Assembly: GCF_963517015.1 (NCBI RefSeq)
Contig: NZ_CAUQDV010000001.1
Coordinates: forward strand, 2,610,001 to 2,674,000
Direction of reading: 5' to 3'
Source: an uncultured Devosia sp.
GTDB lineage: Bacteria; Pseudomonadota; Alphaproteobacteria; Rhizobiales; Devosiaceae
DNA length: 64,000 nt
Shown here: positions 16,786-25,452 of the stretch, in pieces
Numbering within the stretch: the first letter of the stretch is position 1
Layout of the letters: each line of letters starts with the position of its first letter
Position numbers and translations under genes: made by a program
Notes under the pieces: model-generated
What the model was told of the DNA's origin: nothing
What the model saw: the letters and a program-made list of their open reading frames with translations, nothing else
The model's database searches: none

Positions 16786-17924
16786 TACTTCAGCAGCGCC
16801 TGTGCATCGGCCGGGCTGAGGGCCAGCGGGCGCTCGCAGGTGGTGGACAGGGTCAGGACCTGCCCGCTTTCGCCGGCCTTGAGCAGGCTGGTCATCACAT
16901 CCACGGCATGGAGGGCCACGTCGAGACCGCAGCGGGCACGATAGCCGCCCTCGATCGAAGCCATCATGTCAGCGAGGCCAGCTGTGCGATAGTTGGCGCG
17001 CGGGTTTTCGCCGTCGGCATCCTGGTTGATCTTGCCGAAGGGGTGATCCCAGGGCTCAACCTTGGTCTTGGTGCCGGCAATGTCGGTGCTCACGAGGTCG
17101 CCGCCGAAGAAGTTCGGATCGGGGACATAGAGCGAGCCATCCGTGCCATAGAGCTCGATATTGTGGTGGCCGTGGCTGGCCACGTCCCAGCTGGCGCCGA
17201 TGGTGATGATGGCACCCGAATGGAATTCGAGAATGCCATGGATGGTGGTGGGCGTGCCGACCTTGACGAAGGTACCCTTGTAGGGGCCTTCGGCGGTCAC
17301 TTCGCGCTCGGTGCGGGCCATGTTGGTGAAGGCGGAAACGCGTTTTACCGGACCCAGCAGGTGGATCAGGTCGGCGACATAATAGGGTCCGATGTCGAGG
17401 ATCGGGCCGGCGCCAACCTGGAAGAAAAAGTCCGGATTGGGATGCCAGTGCTCCATGCCGCGGCTCATGACGTGGGTGGTGCCGCTCATGATCTTGCCGA
17501 GCTTGCCCGAGTCGATGATGGCGCGAGCCTGCTGATGGGCGCCACCGAGGAAAGTGTCGGGGGCAGAACCAACGCGCAGGCCGCGATCATCGGCAGCCTT
17601 CTTGAGCGCCATGCCTTCTTCCAGCGTCAGCACGAAGGGCTTTTCGGAATAGGCGTGCTTGCCAGCCGAGACGATGTCCATGGAGACCGAATAATGGGTC
17701 GCCGGGATCGTCAGGTTGACGATGATGTCGAGCTCGCTGTTCTTGAGCAGTTCATCGGGCGTCTGGGCGGCGACACCGAATTCCTCGGCACGCTTCTGTG
17801 CGGCCGCGGGAAGAATGTCAGCCACGGCCCGCACTTCGAGGCCCTTGAACAGTGGCGCGAGCTTGAGATAGGCGCTCGAAATATTGCCGGCACCCATGAT
17901 GCCGACGCCATAGGTCTTTGCCAT
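16785..17924 (-). CDS. Gfo/Idh/MocA family NAD(P)-dependent oxidoreductase (copy 2)
   Basis: A 379-aa dehydrogenase with Rossmann motif GVGIMGAGNISSAYL (7-20) and catalytic EKP at 94-96 (AYSEKPFVLT). The C-terminal domain includes GPILDIGPYYVADLIHLLGPVK, the stretch that usually carries a substrate-contacting aspartate. I chose the ATG at 17924 because GGAAG precedes it by 8 nt and the family N-terminus begins there; an upstream in-frame start at 17939 would overlap the preceding gene. It begins 5 bp after the isomerase gene and is probably coupled to it. Confidence 0.88.
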   Translation of the reverse strand: MAKTYGVGIMGAGNISSAYLKLAPLFKGLEVRAVADILPAAAQKRAEEFGVAAQTPDELLKNSELDIIVNLTIPATHYSVSMDIVSAGKHAYSEKPFVLTLEEGMALKKAADDRGLRVGSAPDTFLGGAHQQARAIIDSGKLGKIMSGTTHVMSRGMEHWHPNPDFFFQVGAGPILDIGPYYVADLIHLLGPVKRVSAFTNMARTEREVTAEGPYKGTFVKVGTPTTIHGILEFHSGAIITIGASWDVASHGHHNIELYGTDGSLYVPDPNFFGGDLVSTDIAGTKTKVEPWDHPFGKINQDADGENPRANYRTAGLADMMASIEGGYRARCGLDVALHAVDVMTSLLKAGESGQVLTLSTTCERPLALSPADAQALLK

Positions 17925-17929
17925 TTGGA

Positions 17930-18682
17930 TTACTTCCACTTGCTGGCGGTTGCGATCGAGCGCGTTGCGAAACGCACTTCGTCGGACGGTTTGTCGTGTT
18001 CGGCGACGAAATACTCAGCCTTGGTCTTGGCCTGTACCTTGCCGATCAGATTGTCCCAATCAAGCGTGCCGTGGCCGACGTCGGCCCAGCCGTCTTCATC
18101 GAGGTTTTCCCCGGCCGGGGCGATGTCCTTGACATGGACGGCGGTGATGCGGCTGCCGTAGCGGTCGAACCAGGCGATCGGATCGGCCTTGCCGCGCACG
18201 ACCCAGGCGACGTCGCATTCCCATTCGATATCGGGCGCGGTTTCGAGGATGATCTCCATCGGGGTGCGGCCCGAGGTGGTCGGCACGAATTCAAAGTCGT
18301 GATTGTGCCAGCCGAAGCCGTAGCCGTGCTTCTTGTAGGTCTCGGCATGACCGGCCAGCGTTTCGGCCAGTTCGAGCCACTTGCTCTCGTCGTCGCTGCG
18401 GCCTTCGGGGCCGATATGGGGGACGATGATCTTCTTGATGCCCAGCGTTTCGGCGGTCTTGAGCGTGGTCGAAACATCGGCGGCCTGGGCCGGGCCAAAA
18501 TGGCCGGTGGGCATGGAGAGGCCGTTCTTCTTCAGCGTGGCAGCAAGGCCCTCGGCATCGCCGTAAAGGCCGCCAAAACCCTCGACCTGAGTGTAACCAA
18601 GCTCACCCAGCTTGGCGAGGAATTCGGCTTGGTTGGGATAGTTGCGAGCGCTGTAAAGCTGGAATGACAGAGTGGTCATCAT
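17930..18682 (-). CDS. Sugar phosphate isomerase/epimerase, TIM barrel (copy 2)
   Basis: A 250-aa xylose-isomerase-like TIM barrel, the short form. Likely metal ligands are in GFGWHNHDFEF, PDIEWECDVAWV, ITAVHVKDIAP and YFVAEHDKPSD. Two ATG codons in tandem (18682 and 18679) follow a GAGGCC; the second has the better spacing. The product probably rearranges a keto-sugar delivered by the adjacent ABC importer and dehydrogenase. Together with the next gene it forms the first of two isomerase/dehydrogenase pairs. Confidence 0.87.
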   Translation of the reverse strand: MMTTLSFQLYSARNYPNQAEFLAKLGELGYTQVEGFGGLYGDAEGLAATLKKNGLSMPTGHFGPAQAADVSTTLKTAETLGIKKIIVPHIGPEGRSDDESKWLELAETLAGHAETYKKHGYGFGWHNHDFEFVPTTSGRTPMEIILETAPDIEWECDVAWVVRGKADPIAWFDRYGSRITAVHVKDIAPAGENLDEDGWADVGHGTLDWDNLIGKVQAKTKAEYFVAEHDKPSDEVRFATRSIATASKWK

Positions 18683-18805
18683 GGCCTCTTTTGTAACGTT
18701 GGAATGGACAGGTGGATTGAATAGAAAGGTTCAGGGGAAACTGTCCTGCCGCTTGAGCAGGCCGATCACCGCAAAAGTAAGATGGCCGGCGAAATGGCAG
18801 GACAG

Positions 18806-18829
18806 CCGGCGCGCCCGAAGACGCGCCGG
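18806..18829 (-). terminator. GC-rich hairpin after the sugar ABC ATPase gene
   Basis: CCGGCGCG (18806-18813) pairs with CGCGCCGG (18822-18829) in the 154-bp gap between the ATPase gene and the downstream isomerase. No U-tract follows on the minus strand, so it may reduce read-through or protect the transporter mRNA. Confidence 0.45.
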
Positions 18830-18836
18830 TGGGAGA

Positions 18837-19919
18837 CTAGAGACGGTTCTCGCTTTGGGCGTCGAAGAGCGAGCCGCGGGCGATGTCGAAGCCGATGGTC
18901 ACCTTGTCGCCAACGGCGAGCGGGATGTCGCTGCTGCAGCGGAAGGTGACCGGAATGCCGGCGACCTTGGTCCAGGCCAGGGTTTCCGATCCCATCGGCT
19001 CGACGATCTCGATCTCGGCCGGGGTCTTGAACGGCATGGCGTTTGCTGCGTCGCCCAGGAAGATGTGTTCCGGACGAACGCCGAGCACGGCCTTGGCCGA
19101 GCCGGGTGCTGGCGCGGCGAAGTCATAGGCGCCAACTGGGATCTTGGTGCCGTCGTCGGCGGTAAAGATCTCGCCCTGCAGGTTGCCCGACAAGAAATTC
19201 ATCGAGGGTGACCCGATGAAGCCGGCGACATAGAGATTGGTCGGCTTGTTGTAGATGACATGCGGGTCGGCCAGCTGCTGGATGACGCCGTTCTTCATGA
19301 TGGCGATGCGGTCGGCCAGGGTCAGCGCCTCGATCTGGTCGTGAGTCACGTAGATCATGGTGTTCTTGAGACGCTGATGCAGCCGCTTGATCTCGACACG
19401 CAGGTCCGAGCGGAGCTTGGCGTCGAGGTTGGAGAGCGGTTCGTCGAAGAGGAACACATCGACGTCGCGCACCAGGGCACGGCCGATGGCGACGCGCTGG
19501 CGCTGGCCACCGGAGAGATTGGCCGGCTTGCGCTGGAGGAGCGGGCCGATCTGGAGGATTTCGGCGGCGCGCTCGACGCGGGCCTTGATCTCGTCCTTGG
19601 GCATGCCGGCGACGCGCAGGCCGAAGCTGAGGTTCTTTTCGACCGTCATCTGCGGATAGAGCGCGTAGGACTGGAACACCATGCCGATGCCGCGGTCCTT
19701 GGGCTCCTTCCAGGTGACGTTCTTGCCATTGATGAAGATCTGGCCGTCGGAGACTTCGAGCAGGCCGGCAATGCAGTTGAGCAGGGTCGACTTGCCACAG
19801 CCGGAGGGCCCGAGCAGGACGATGAACTCGCCCTGGGCAATATCGAGATTGAGGTGTTCGAGAACCTTGACGCTACCGAAGTTGAGCGAAAGGTCTTTGA
19901 TGGAAACGCTGGTCTGCAT
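18837..19919 (-). CDS. Carbohydrate ABC transporter ATPase (UgpC/MalK class)
   Basis: A 360-aa ATPase of the CUT1 sugar-import class. Walker A GPSGCGKST (37-45), signature LSGGQRQRVAIGRAL (135-149), Walker B with DE at 159-160 and the SNLDAKLR D-loop are intact. The C-terminal part (about 240-360) is the TOBE/OB-type regulatory domain typical of MalK/UgpC, including LGVRPEHIFL. It energises the two permeases encoded immediately upstream, starting 4 bp after the second permease stop. Confidence 0.93.
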   Translation of the reverse strand: MQTSVSIKDLSLNFGSVKVLEHLNLDIAQGEFIVLLGPSGCGKSTLLNCIAGLLEVSDGQIFINGKNVTWKEPKDRGIGMVFQSYALYPQMTVEKNLSFGLRVAGMPKDEIKARVERAAEILQIGPLLQRKPANLSGGQRQRVAIGRALVRDVDVFLFDEPLSNLDAKLRSDLRVEIKRLHQRLKNTMIYVTHDQIEALTLADRIAIMKNGVIQQLADPHVIYNKPTNLYVAGFIGSPSMNFLSGNLQGEIFTADDGTKIPVGAYDFAAPAPGSAKAVLGVRPEHIFLGDAANAMPFKTPAEIEIVEPMGSETLAWTKVAGIPVTFRCSSDIPLAVGDKVTIGFDIARGSLFDAQSENRL

Positions 19920-19923
19920 GAAA

Positions 19924-20856
19924 TTATCCCTTCACCGCACCGGCGGCAACGCCGCGGACGAACCACTTGCCGGAGACGAAATAGACCGTCAGCGGCACTA
20001 ACCCGGTCAGAACGGTGGCGGCCATGTTCACGTTGTATTCGGGCGTGCCCTGGGCCGAGTTGACGATGTTGTTGAGCTGGACGGTCATCGGATAGTTCTG
20101 CGTTCCCGCAAAGACGACGCCGAACAGGAAGTCATTCCAGATGCCGGTGATCTGCAGGATCAGTGCCACCACGAAGATCGGCAGCGACATGGGCAGCATG
20201 ATCTCGAAGAAGATGCGCCAGAACCCTGCCCCGTCGACGCGCGCGGCCTTGAACAGTTCCTGGGGCAATGACGCGAAGTAATTGCGGAACAGGAGTGTCA
20301 GGATGGGCATGCCGAATACGGTATGGATCAGGATGACGGCCTGCAGCGTGCCGAAAATCTTGAGCTCGCGGGTGATCATCACCAGCGGATAGAGCATCAC
20401 CTGGTAGGGAATGAACGAGCCGAAGATGAGGATGGCGAAAAAGACTTCTGAACCCTTGAAGCGCCAGTTGACCAGGGCATAGCCGTTCACCGCCGCGATG
20501 AAGATCGAGACAATGGTGGACGGGATGGTGATCTTGACCGAGTTCCAGAAGCCCGGCGACAGGCCCTGGCAGTTGAGACCGGTGCAGGCACTGGTCCAGG
20601 CTTTGACCCAGGCATCGAAATTGGGCGCCTGCGGCAGGGCAAAGATGTTGCCGAAGCGGATTTCCGGCATGGTTTTGAGCGATGTGGTGAGCATCACGTA
20701 CAGCGGAAACAGGTAGTAGAGCGAGAAGAAGACAAGCGCCGTATAGAGCATGATCTTCTTGGGAGTGAAGAAGGGTTTGGGGCGCGGGCCCCGGGCTTCC
20801 ACCACGTCGTCATTGGCGACGGACGGTGAGCCCGCCATTGTTGCGGTCTGGCTCAT
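19924..20856 (-). CDS. Carbohydrate ABC transporter permease (MalG type)
   Basis: A 310-aa inner-membrane permease with about six membrane segments and the EAA loop FKAARVDGAGFWRIFFEIMLPMSLP that contacts the ATPase. The C-terminal GLVPLTVYFVSGKWFVRGVAAGAVKG is the usual MalG-class ending. The start ATG at 20856 has AAGGGGAAAC upstream and overlaps the stop of the preceding permease by 4 bp (ATGA). The large periplasmic loop contains CTGLNCQG, a possible disulfide. Confidence 0.92.
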   Translation of the reverse strand: MSQTATMAGSPSVANDDVVEARGPRPKPFFTPKKIMLYTALVFFSLYYLFPLYVMLTTSLKTMPEIRFGNIFALPQAPNFDAWVKAWTSACTGLNCQGLSPGFWNSVKITIPSTIVSIFIAAVNGYALVNWRFKGSEVFFAILIFGSFIPYQVMLYPLVMITRELKIFGTLQAVILIHTVFGMPILTLLFRNYFASLPQELFKAARVDGAGFWRIFFEIMLPMSLPIFVVALILQITGIWNDFLFGVVFAGTQNYPMTVQLNNIVNSAQGTPEYNVNMAATVLTGLVPLTVYFVSGKWFVRGVAAGAVKG

Positions 20857-21794
20857 GTGCGTTTCCCCTTGCCGCCAAATTCGAGATAGGCCCACGGGAT
20901 CATGATGATGAGGACCGTGAGAAGCATCATGGTCGCGGCCGCAAGGCCCTGACCGATATTGCCGCCCGAGAACATGTAGTTGAAGACGTATTTGGCCGGC
21001 ACTTCCGAGGAAATGCCCGGTCCGCCATTGGTCAGGGCGACCACCAGATCGTAGAGGCGGACGATGCCCGAACCGATGATGACCACGGCCGTGACCAGCA
21101 CGCCACGCATCATGGGCAGCACGATGGAAATATAGGTGCGCCAGGTGGGGATGCCGTCGACGCGCGCGGCTTTCCAGACCTCGTCATCGACGCTGCGCAG
21201 ACCCGCCAGCATCAGGACCATGCAAAAGCCCGTGCCATGCCAGAGGCCGGCAATCAGCAGCGCAAAAAGCACCATGCGCGGATTGGCGATCCAGTCGAAG
21301 GTGAAGCCGGTCCAGCCCAGGTTGCGCAGGGTGCCCTGCAGGCCCAGCGTCGGATTCATGATCCACTGCCAGACCAGGCCCGTCACGATGAAGCTGAGGG
21401 CAAAGGGATAGAGCATAATCGTGCGGAAGGCGCTTTCGAAGCGGATCTTCTGGTCGATCAGGATGGCCAGGATGAAGCCGACAACGAGGGTGAAGACCAG
21501 CGACATGGCGCCATAGCCCACCAGGTTCCACACCGAGACGTTCCAGCGCGAGGTGGCGAAGAGGCGCTCATACTGGTCGAAGCCGACAAACTTGCCGGTC
21601 GGCAGGAGCTTGGAGTTGGTGAAGGAGTAGTAGATCGTCCAGATGGTGCAGCCGATGAAGACGATCAGCACCGTGGCAACCATTGGAATGGCCGCGACCT
21701 TGGCGGACAGGTTGTGAAGGAAGAATTTTCGCAGGGCACTGGGCCGGGTCGAAATCCCGGTCGCCTCTCCCGCGGGAACGGCAGCGTCCGCCAT
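20853..21794 (-). CDS. Carbohydrate ABC transporter permease (MalF type)
   Basis: A 313-aa permease, partner of the MalG-type protein downstream. It has an N-terminal membrane segment (about 33-55), a periplasmic stretch and five further segments, with the EAA loop WKAARVDGIPTWRTYISIVLPMM. It lacks the very large periplasmic domain of enterobacterial MalF, as is normal in CUT1 systems for glucose or glycosides. It is the first permease after the binding protein, 95 bp downstream. Confidence 0.92.
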   Translation of the reverse strand: MADAAVPAGEATGISTRPSALRKFFLHNLSAKVAAIPMVATVLIVFIGCTIWTIYYSFTNSKLLPTGKFVGFDQYERLFATSRWNVSVWNLVGYGAMSLVFTLVVGFILAILIDQKIRFESAFRTIMLYPFALSFIVTGLVWQWIMNPTLGLQGTLRNLGWTGFTFDWIANPRMVLFALLIAGLWHGTGFCMVLMLAGLRSVDDEVWKAARVDGIPTWRTYISIVLPMMRGVLVTAVVIIGSGIVRLYDLVVALTNGGPGISSEVPAKYVFNYMFSGGNIGQGLAAATMMLLTVLIIMIPWAYLEFGGKGKRT

Positions 21795-21889
21795 TATAGT
21801 CTCTCCAGATAAGGAAGTGGCCGACCTTGTCGAGCAAGGCCGACCACCGCTTTCAGTGATGAGAGGTCAGTCTCCTGACCAGGCGAAGC

Positions 21890-23131
21890 TTAGTCGGCGG
21901 ACTCGATGATCGAGGCATAGCGCTCGATGTAGTCGTCGACCGTGATGTTGTCGTCGTCGAGGAACTCGATGTTGAGATCCTGCATCTGCTGCTGGGTGTC
22001 GCTGGAGAGGGCGAAGTCACCCGAGGGGAGCAGGCCGTTCTTGAGCAGGCCGAGAGCCTTGGTCATGCAGGCATTGGCACCCGACAGGTCGATGTCGGTG
22101 CGGATCGGCATGGAGCCCTTCTTGAGGTTGAAGGCAAGCTGGGCTTCGGGCGAGATGACGATCTTGGCCAGCTCGGTCTGCGCATCGATGACAGCCTGGT
22201 CGGTGCCTTCAGGCAGGACCGGGAAGAAGAAGCTGTCGCCACCGCCGGTCAGCTTGTCGCCGAGGCCGAGAGCGGGCAGACATTCGTAGTTTTCACCGGG
22301 GACGCCGCCGGCAACCTGCAAGTCACCCTGCAGCCAGTCGCCATGGATGTTGCCGGCTGCAGTGCCTTCAAGCAGCTGGTTGCCGACGTCACCGAAGGAC
22401 GGGACCATGGTATCAGGCGAGATCACCTTGCGCAGGCCGTCGAGGGCCTCGGCAACCTTGCGGAATTCGGGGCCACGGACGGCTTCGGCATCCTTGTCGC
22501 GGTTGATGGCGAGCGTCAGGTCTTCACCGCCGATAGCGGCCATCAGGACGCCCGGGATGCCGGTGAATGGCCAGCCGGTTGCCAGACCGAAGGGCAGGAT
22601 GCCGGCTTCTTCAAGCTTGGGCCAGGAGGCGACATATTCGTTCCAGTCCTTGGGAACGGGTTCGCCGATCTTTTCGTAGGCAGCGGTCGAGAGCCACAGC
22701 CAGTCCCACGAGTGGATATTGACCGGGAAGCAGTAGATCTTGCCGTCATAGGTGCAAGGCTCGAGCAGCGACTGGTCGGCGTAGAAGTCGAGGCCGCCCA
22801 TTTCCTCGACGATCGGGGTCAGGTCGCGGATCAGGCCGGCCTGGATGAGTTCTTCGGCGTCGCGGCCGGTATTCATCTGGGTGGCGCCCATCGGATCACC
22901 GCCGATGATGCGGCTGATGATCACCGGGTTGGCGCCGGTGCCGGAGCCGGCCAGCGCGCTATCGACCCAGGTGTTGCCGGTCTCTTCCTCGAAGACGCGA
23001 GCGAATTCGGCGACAGCGGCGGCTTCACCGGCCGAGGTCCACCAATGCGTCACTTCAAGGTCAGCTGCCATGACAGCAGTCGAGCCGAGCAGAGCGGTTG
23101 CCATGGTGGCAACCAGCGTAAACTTCTTCAT
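21890..23131 (-). CDS. Carbohydrate ABC transporter substrate-binding protein (CUT1, glucose/mannose-type)
   Basis: A 413-aa periplasmic binding protein with signal peptide MKKFTLVATMATALLGSTAVMA. The mature start DLEVTHWWTSAGEAAAVAEF, and later QMNTGRDAEELIQAG and PFTGIPGVLMA, resemble the glucose/mannose-binding GtsA group rather than maltose binders. The ATG at 23131 follows GGGAGGAC, and this is the promoter-proximal gene of the transporter operon. The upstream 213 bp holds two palindromic sites, presumably bound by the divergent LacI regulator. The ligand may be a hexose or a glucoside; sequence alone does not decide. Confidence 0.9.
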   Translation of the reverse strand: MKKFTLVATMATALLGSTAVMAADLEVTHWWTSAGEAAAVAEFARVFEEETGNTWVDSALAGSGTGANPVIISRIIGGDPMGATQMNTGRDAEELIQAGLIRDLTPIVEEMGGLDFYADQSLLEPCTYDGKIYCFPVNIHSWDWLWLSTAAYEKIGEPVPKDWNEYVASWPKLEEAGILPFGLATGWPFTGIPGVLMAAIGGEDLTLAINRDKDAEAVRGPEFRKVAEALDGLRKVISPDTMVPSFGDVGNQLLEGTAAGNIHGDWLQGDLQVAGGVPGENYECLPALGLGDKLTGGGDSFFFPVLPEGTDQAVIDAQTELAKIVISPEAQLAFNLKKGSMPIRTDIDLSGANACMTKALGLLKNGLLPSGDFALSSDTQQQMQDLNIEFLDDDNITVDDYIERYASIIESAD

Positions 23132-23222
23132 AAAAATGTCCTCCCAACGATCACTTGGAGCCTTGCTCCCGCGAAGTCGCCAGCCGCAAGGTTGTCTTCT
23201 CTGAGACTTCCCGAGCTGGCCG

Positions 23223-23259
23223 TGTAATCGATTGCACCAAAACCTCCGCAATCGATTGC
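23223..23259. promoter_or_regulatory. Twin operators for the LacI-family regulator
   Basis: Two near-identical palindromes, TGTAATCGATTGCA (23223-23236) and GCAATCGATTGC (23248-23259), have centres 24 bp apart. Each has the central CG dyad expected of LacI/PurR-family operators. They lie between the binding-protein gene (minus) and the regulator gene (plus), so they could control both. No other copy was noticed in the window. Confidence 0.82.
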
Positions 23260-23344
23260 ATGAGTTTCACCTACGTCTTGCGCACCTGTCAATAGCGATC
23301 TAGACCAGAGCTGTTTCTGGCAACGCGAGGAGGCGCTGACAGAC

Positions 23345-24394
23345 ATGAACCTGGTCAAGACGACCGTTACGATTCAAGATGTTGCGCGCTTTTCCGGAGT
23401 TTCCACTGCAACTGTCAGCCGCGCCCTGTCGGCTCCTGACAGGGTCAGCGAGGGCACGCGTGCGCGCGTCGACGAAGCCGTTCGCGTGACCGGCTATACG
23501 CCGAACCAATCGGCGCGCTCGTTGCGACAAAGAACAGCCCGCACTATCCTCGTGGCGCTGCCCGATATTCGCAATTCCTTCTTCTCGGTGATCCTCGATT
23601 CTATCGAACGCGAGGCGGCTTCACGCGGCTATGGCGTGCTGGTGGCCAACCGGTTTTCAGATGACCCCGGACGGCGCATGCGGGACTATTTTCTATCCAA
23701 TCGTGTCGACGGGTTGCTGCTGTTCGACGGCGCGGTCGATCTGGCACAATTGATGATGCTGACTGGCGCCCCTGCCCCGGTGCCGCTGGTGGTCGCGTGC
23801 GAGGAAATCCCACAAGCGCCATTTCATACCGTCAAGACCGACAACGAATATGCGGCGCAACGGGCCACGCGGCATCTGATCGAACTGGGGCATCATCGGA
23901 TCGGTCACGTCAGCGGACCGAAGGGCAATGTCCTTACCGCGCAGCGCGAATCGGGCTTTCGCAAGGCCATGCACGAAGCCGGGTTACTCGTGGCGGAGAG
24001 CTGGATGTTTGCAGGGTCGTTCGAGATGGAGGCTGGCCAGGTCGTGGCTGACCGGTTCATCGCCCTGGCCGACCGTCCAACCGCGGTATTCGTGGCCAAT
24101 GACGAATGCGCCATCGGCTTTCTTTCCGGGCTCCGACGGCATGGGCTCACCTGCCCCGAGGATGTGTCCGTGATCTCGTTCGACGATCTCGACATTGCGG
24201 CCCATATGGTGCCAGCGCTGACCACGATGCGGCAGCCACGGGAGGCTCTGGGCAGGATCGCGGCAGGCGCGCTGATCGATGTCATCGAGGGACAAAGCCG
24301 GAGCCGGCTTCCGATGAATATGGTGCTGAGTTCCGAACTGATCGTTAGGGGCAGCACGGCCGCGCCACGCTGTTCACAAAACAATCGCGGCTGA
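23345..24394 (+). CDS. LacI-family transcriptional regulator
   Basis: A 349-aa repressor. The N-terminal helix-turn-helix with hinge is VTIQDVARFSGVSTATVSRALS (about 8-29), and the rest is a periplasmic-binding-protein-like sensor domain (ILVALPDIRNSFFSVILDSIE, VFVANDECAIGFLSGLRRHG, VISFDDLDIAAHMVPALTT). It is divergent from the CUT1 transporter operon and most likely represses it until a sugar or early catabolite binds. The ATG at 23345 begins the family N-terminus; the GAGGAGG ahead of it is at slightly long spacing. Confidence 0.92.
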   Translation: MNLVKTTVTIQDVARFSGVSTATVSRALSAPDRVSEGTRARVDEAVRVTGYTPNQSARSLRQRTARTILVALPDIRNSFFSVILDSIEREAASRGYGVLVANRFSDDPGRRMRDYFLSNRVDGLLLFDGAVDLAQLMMLTGAPAPVPLVVACEEIPQAPFHTVKTDNEYAAQRATRHLIELGHHRIGHVSGPKGNVLTAQRESGFRKAMHEAGLLVAESWMFAGSFEMEAGQVVADRFIALADRPTAVFVANDECAIGFLSGLRRHGLTCPEDVSVISFDDLDIAAHMVPALTTMRQPREALGRIAAGALIDVIEGQSRSRLPMNMVLSSELIVRGSTAAPRCSQNNRG

Positions 24395-24440
24395 GGGCGT
24401 TCCCTTTGCGGCGAAATGGGTTAAATGGGTCATCTGCGCT

Positions 24441-24517
24441 GGTCCCGTAGCTCAGCTGGATAGAGCAGCAGCCTTCTAAGCTGTTGGTCGGGGGTTCGAG
24501 TCCCTCCGGGATCGCCA
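24441..24517 (+). tRNA. tRNA-Arg (UCU)
   Basis: A 77-nt cloverleaf with encoded CCA. Acceptor GGTCCCG pairs with CGGGATC (one G-U), the anticodon loop CTTCTAA gives TCT, and the T-arm is GGGGGTTCGAGTCCCTC. It occupies the 310-bp gap between the LacI regulator and the Crp/Fnr regulator. The remaining bases 24518-24704 show nothing convincing beyond a small TGGCC/GGCCA inverted repeat. Confidence 0.96.
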
Positions 24518-24704
24518 GATTTTCTTCTCTCGCCAGCCTTTCGCGTCGCGCCACTAATTGCAGCGCGACTCGCAATAACATGGGTTAGCTGGTCTGGCCG
24601 TGTTGGCCAGAAAACAGGGCTAGTCGAGCACCCTCACTTAGGTTCCATAAGAGCAACCCAAGTCCTGACCAAGACAGGGAGGGTTCTGGACTTAGAGGGT
24701 AGAT

Positions 24705-25445
24705 TTGCCACCCGCGTTCCTACGCAAGCTGAATACATTTGCCGTGCTGTCCCAGGACGATGAGCAGATGCTGGATATGGTTACATCCCAGCGGGGCCGC
24801 ATCGTCGCCGCACGGGAGGATGTCGTACGCATCGGCGACCGGGTACAGGCGATCAATCTGATCGCCAGCGGCTGGGCCTGCCGTTATCGCATGCTGCCCG
24901 ACGGGCGCCGACAGATCGTGTCATTGATTCTGCCCGGCGATATTTGCGACCTCAATATCTTCGTCATCCAGCGCATGGACCTCTCCATTGGCGCGATTTC
25001 TGAAGTCGGCCTGCGCGAAATCTCGAGGGAGGGCCTGGAGACAATGCTGACCGCTCATCCCCGTGTCCGCCAGGCGCTGTGGTGGGAACAGCTGGTGGCC
25101 AATTCGATCCAGCGCGAGTGGACGGTCACCCTGGGCCAGCGCACGGCACTGGAGCGCATTGCCCATCTGTTCTGCGAAATCTTCACCAGGCTCAAGCTGG
25201 TCGGGCTCACAGATGGCGACAGCTGTGAACTGCCGCTGACCCAGATCGATCTTGGCGAGATCACCGGCCTCTCTGCCGTGCATGTCAATCGTACGCTGCA
25301 GGAATTGCGCTCGACCGGCCTCGTCGTGCTCCGGAGCCGGATGCTGACCATTCCGAATTTCGGCAACCTGGCCGATGCCGGTCTGTTCGACCCGGGGTAT
25401 CTGCATCTGGATCATGTCGGTCGCCATCTCGACGCCACCGAATAG
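24705..25445 (+). CDS. Crp/Fnr-family transcriptional regulator
   Basis: A 246-aa protein with an N-terminal cyclic-nucleotide-binding-like barrel (about 10-120, including LIASGWACRYRMLPDGRRQIVSLILPGDICD) and a C-terminal winged helix (LPLTQIDLGEITGLSAVHVNRTLQELRSTGLV, about 175-206). There is no N-terminal cysteine cluster, so it is not an Fnr-type oxygen sensor. It matches the large rhizobial Crp/Fnr group of unknown ligand. The start is TTG at 24705 with AGAGGGTAG upstream. It is convergent with an HWE histidine kinase. Confidence 0.88.
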   Translation: MPPAFLRKLNTFAVLSQDDEQMLDMVTSQRGRIVAAREDVVRIGDRVQAINLIASGWACRYRMLPDGRRQIVSLILPGDICDLNIFVIQRMDLSIGAISEVGLREISREGLETMLTAHPRVRQALWWEQLVANSIQREWTVTLGQRTALERIAHLFCEIFTRLKLVGLTDGDSCELPLTQIDLGEITGLSAVHVNRTLQELRSTGLVVLRSRMLTIPNFGNLADAGLFDPGYLHLDHVGRHLDATE

Positions 25446-25452
25446 CGCTTCG

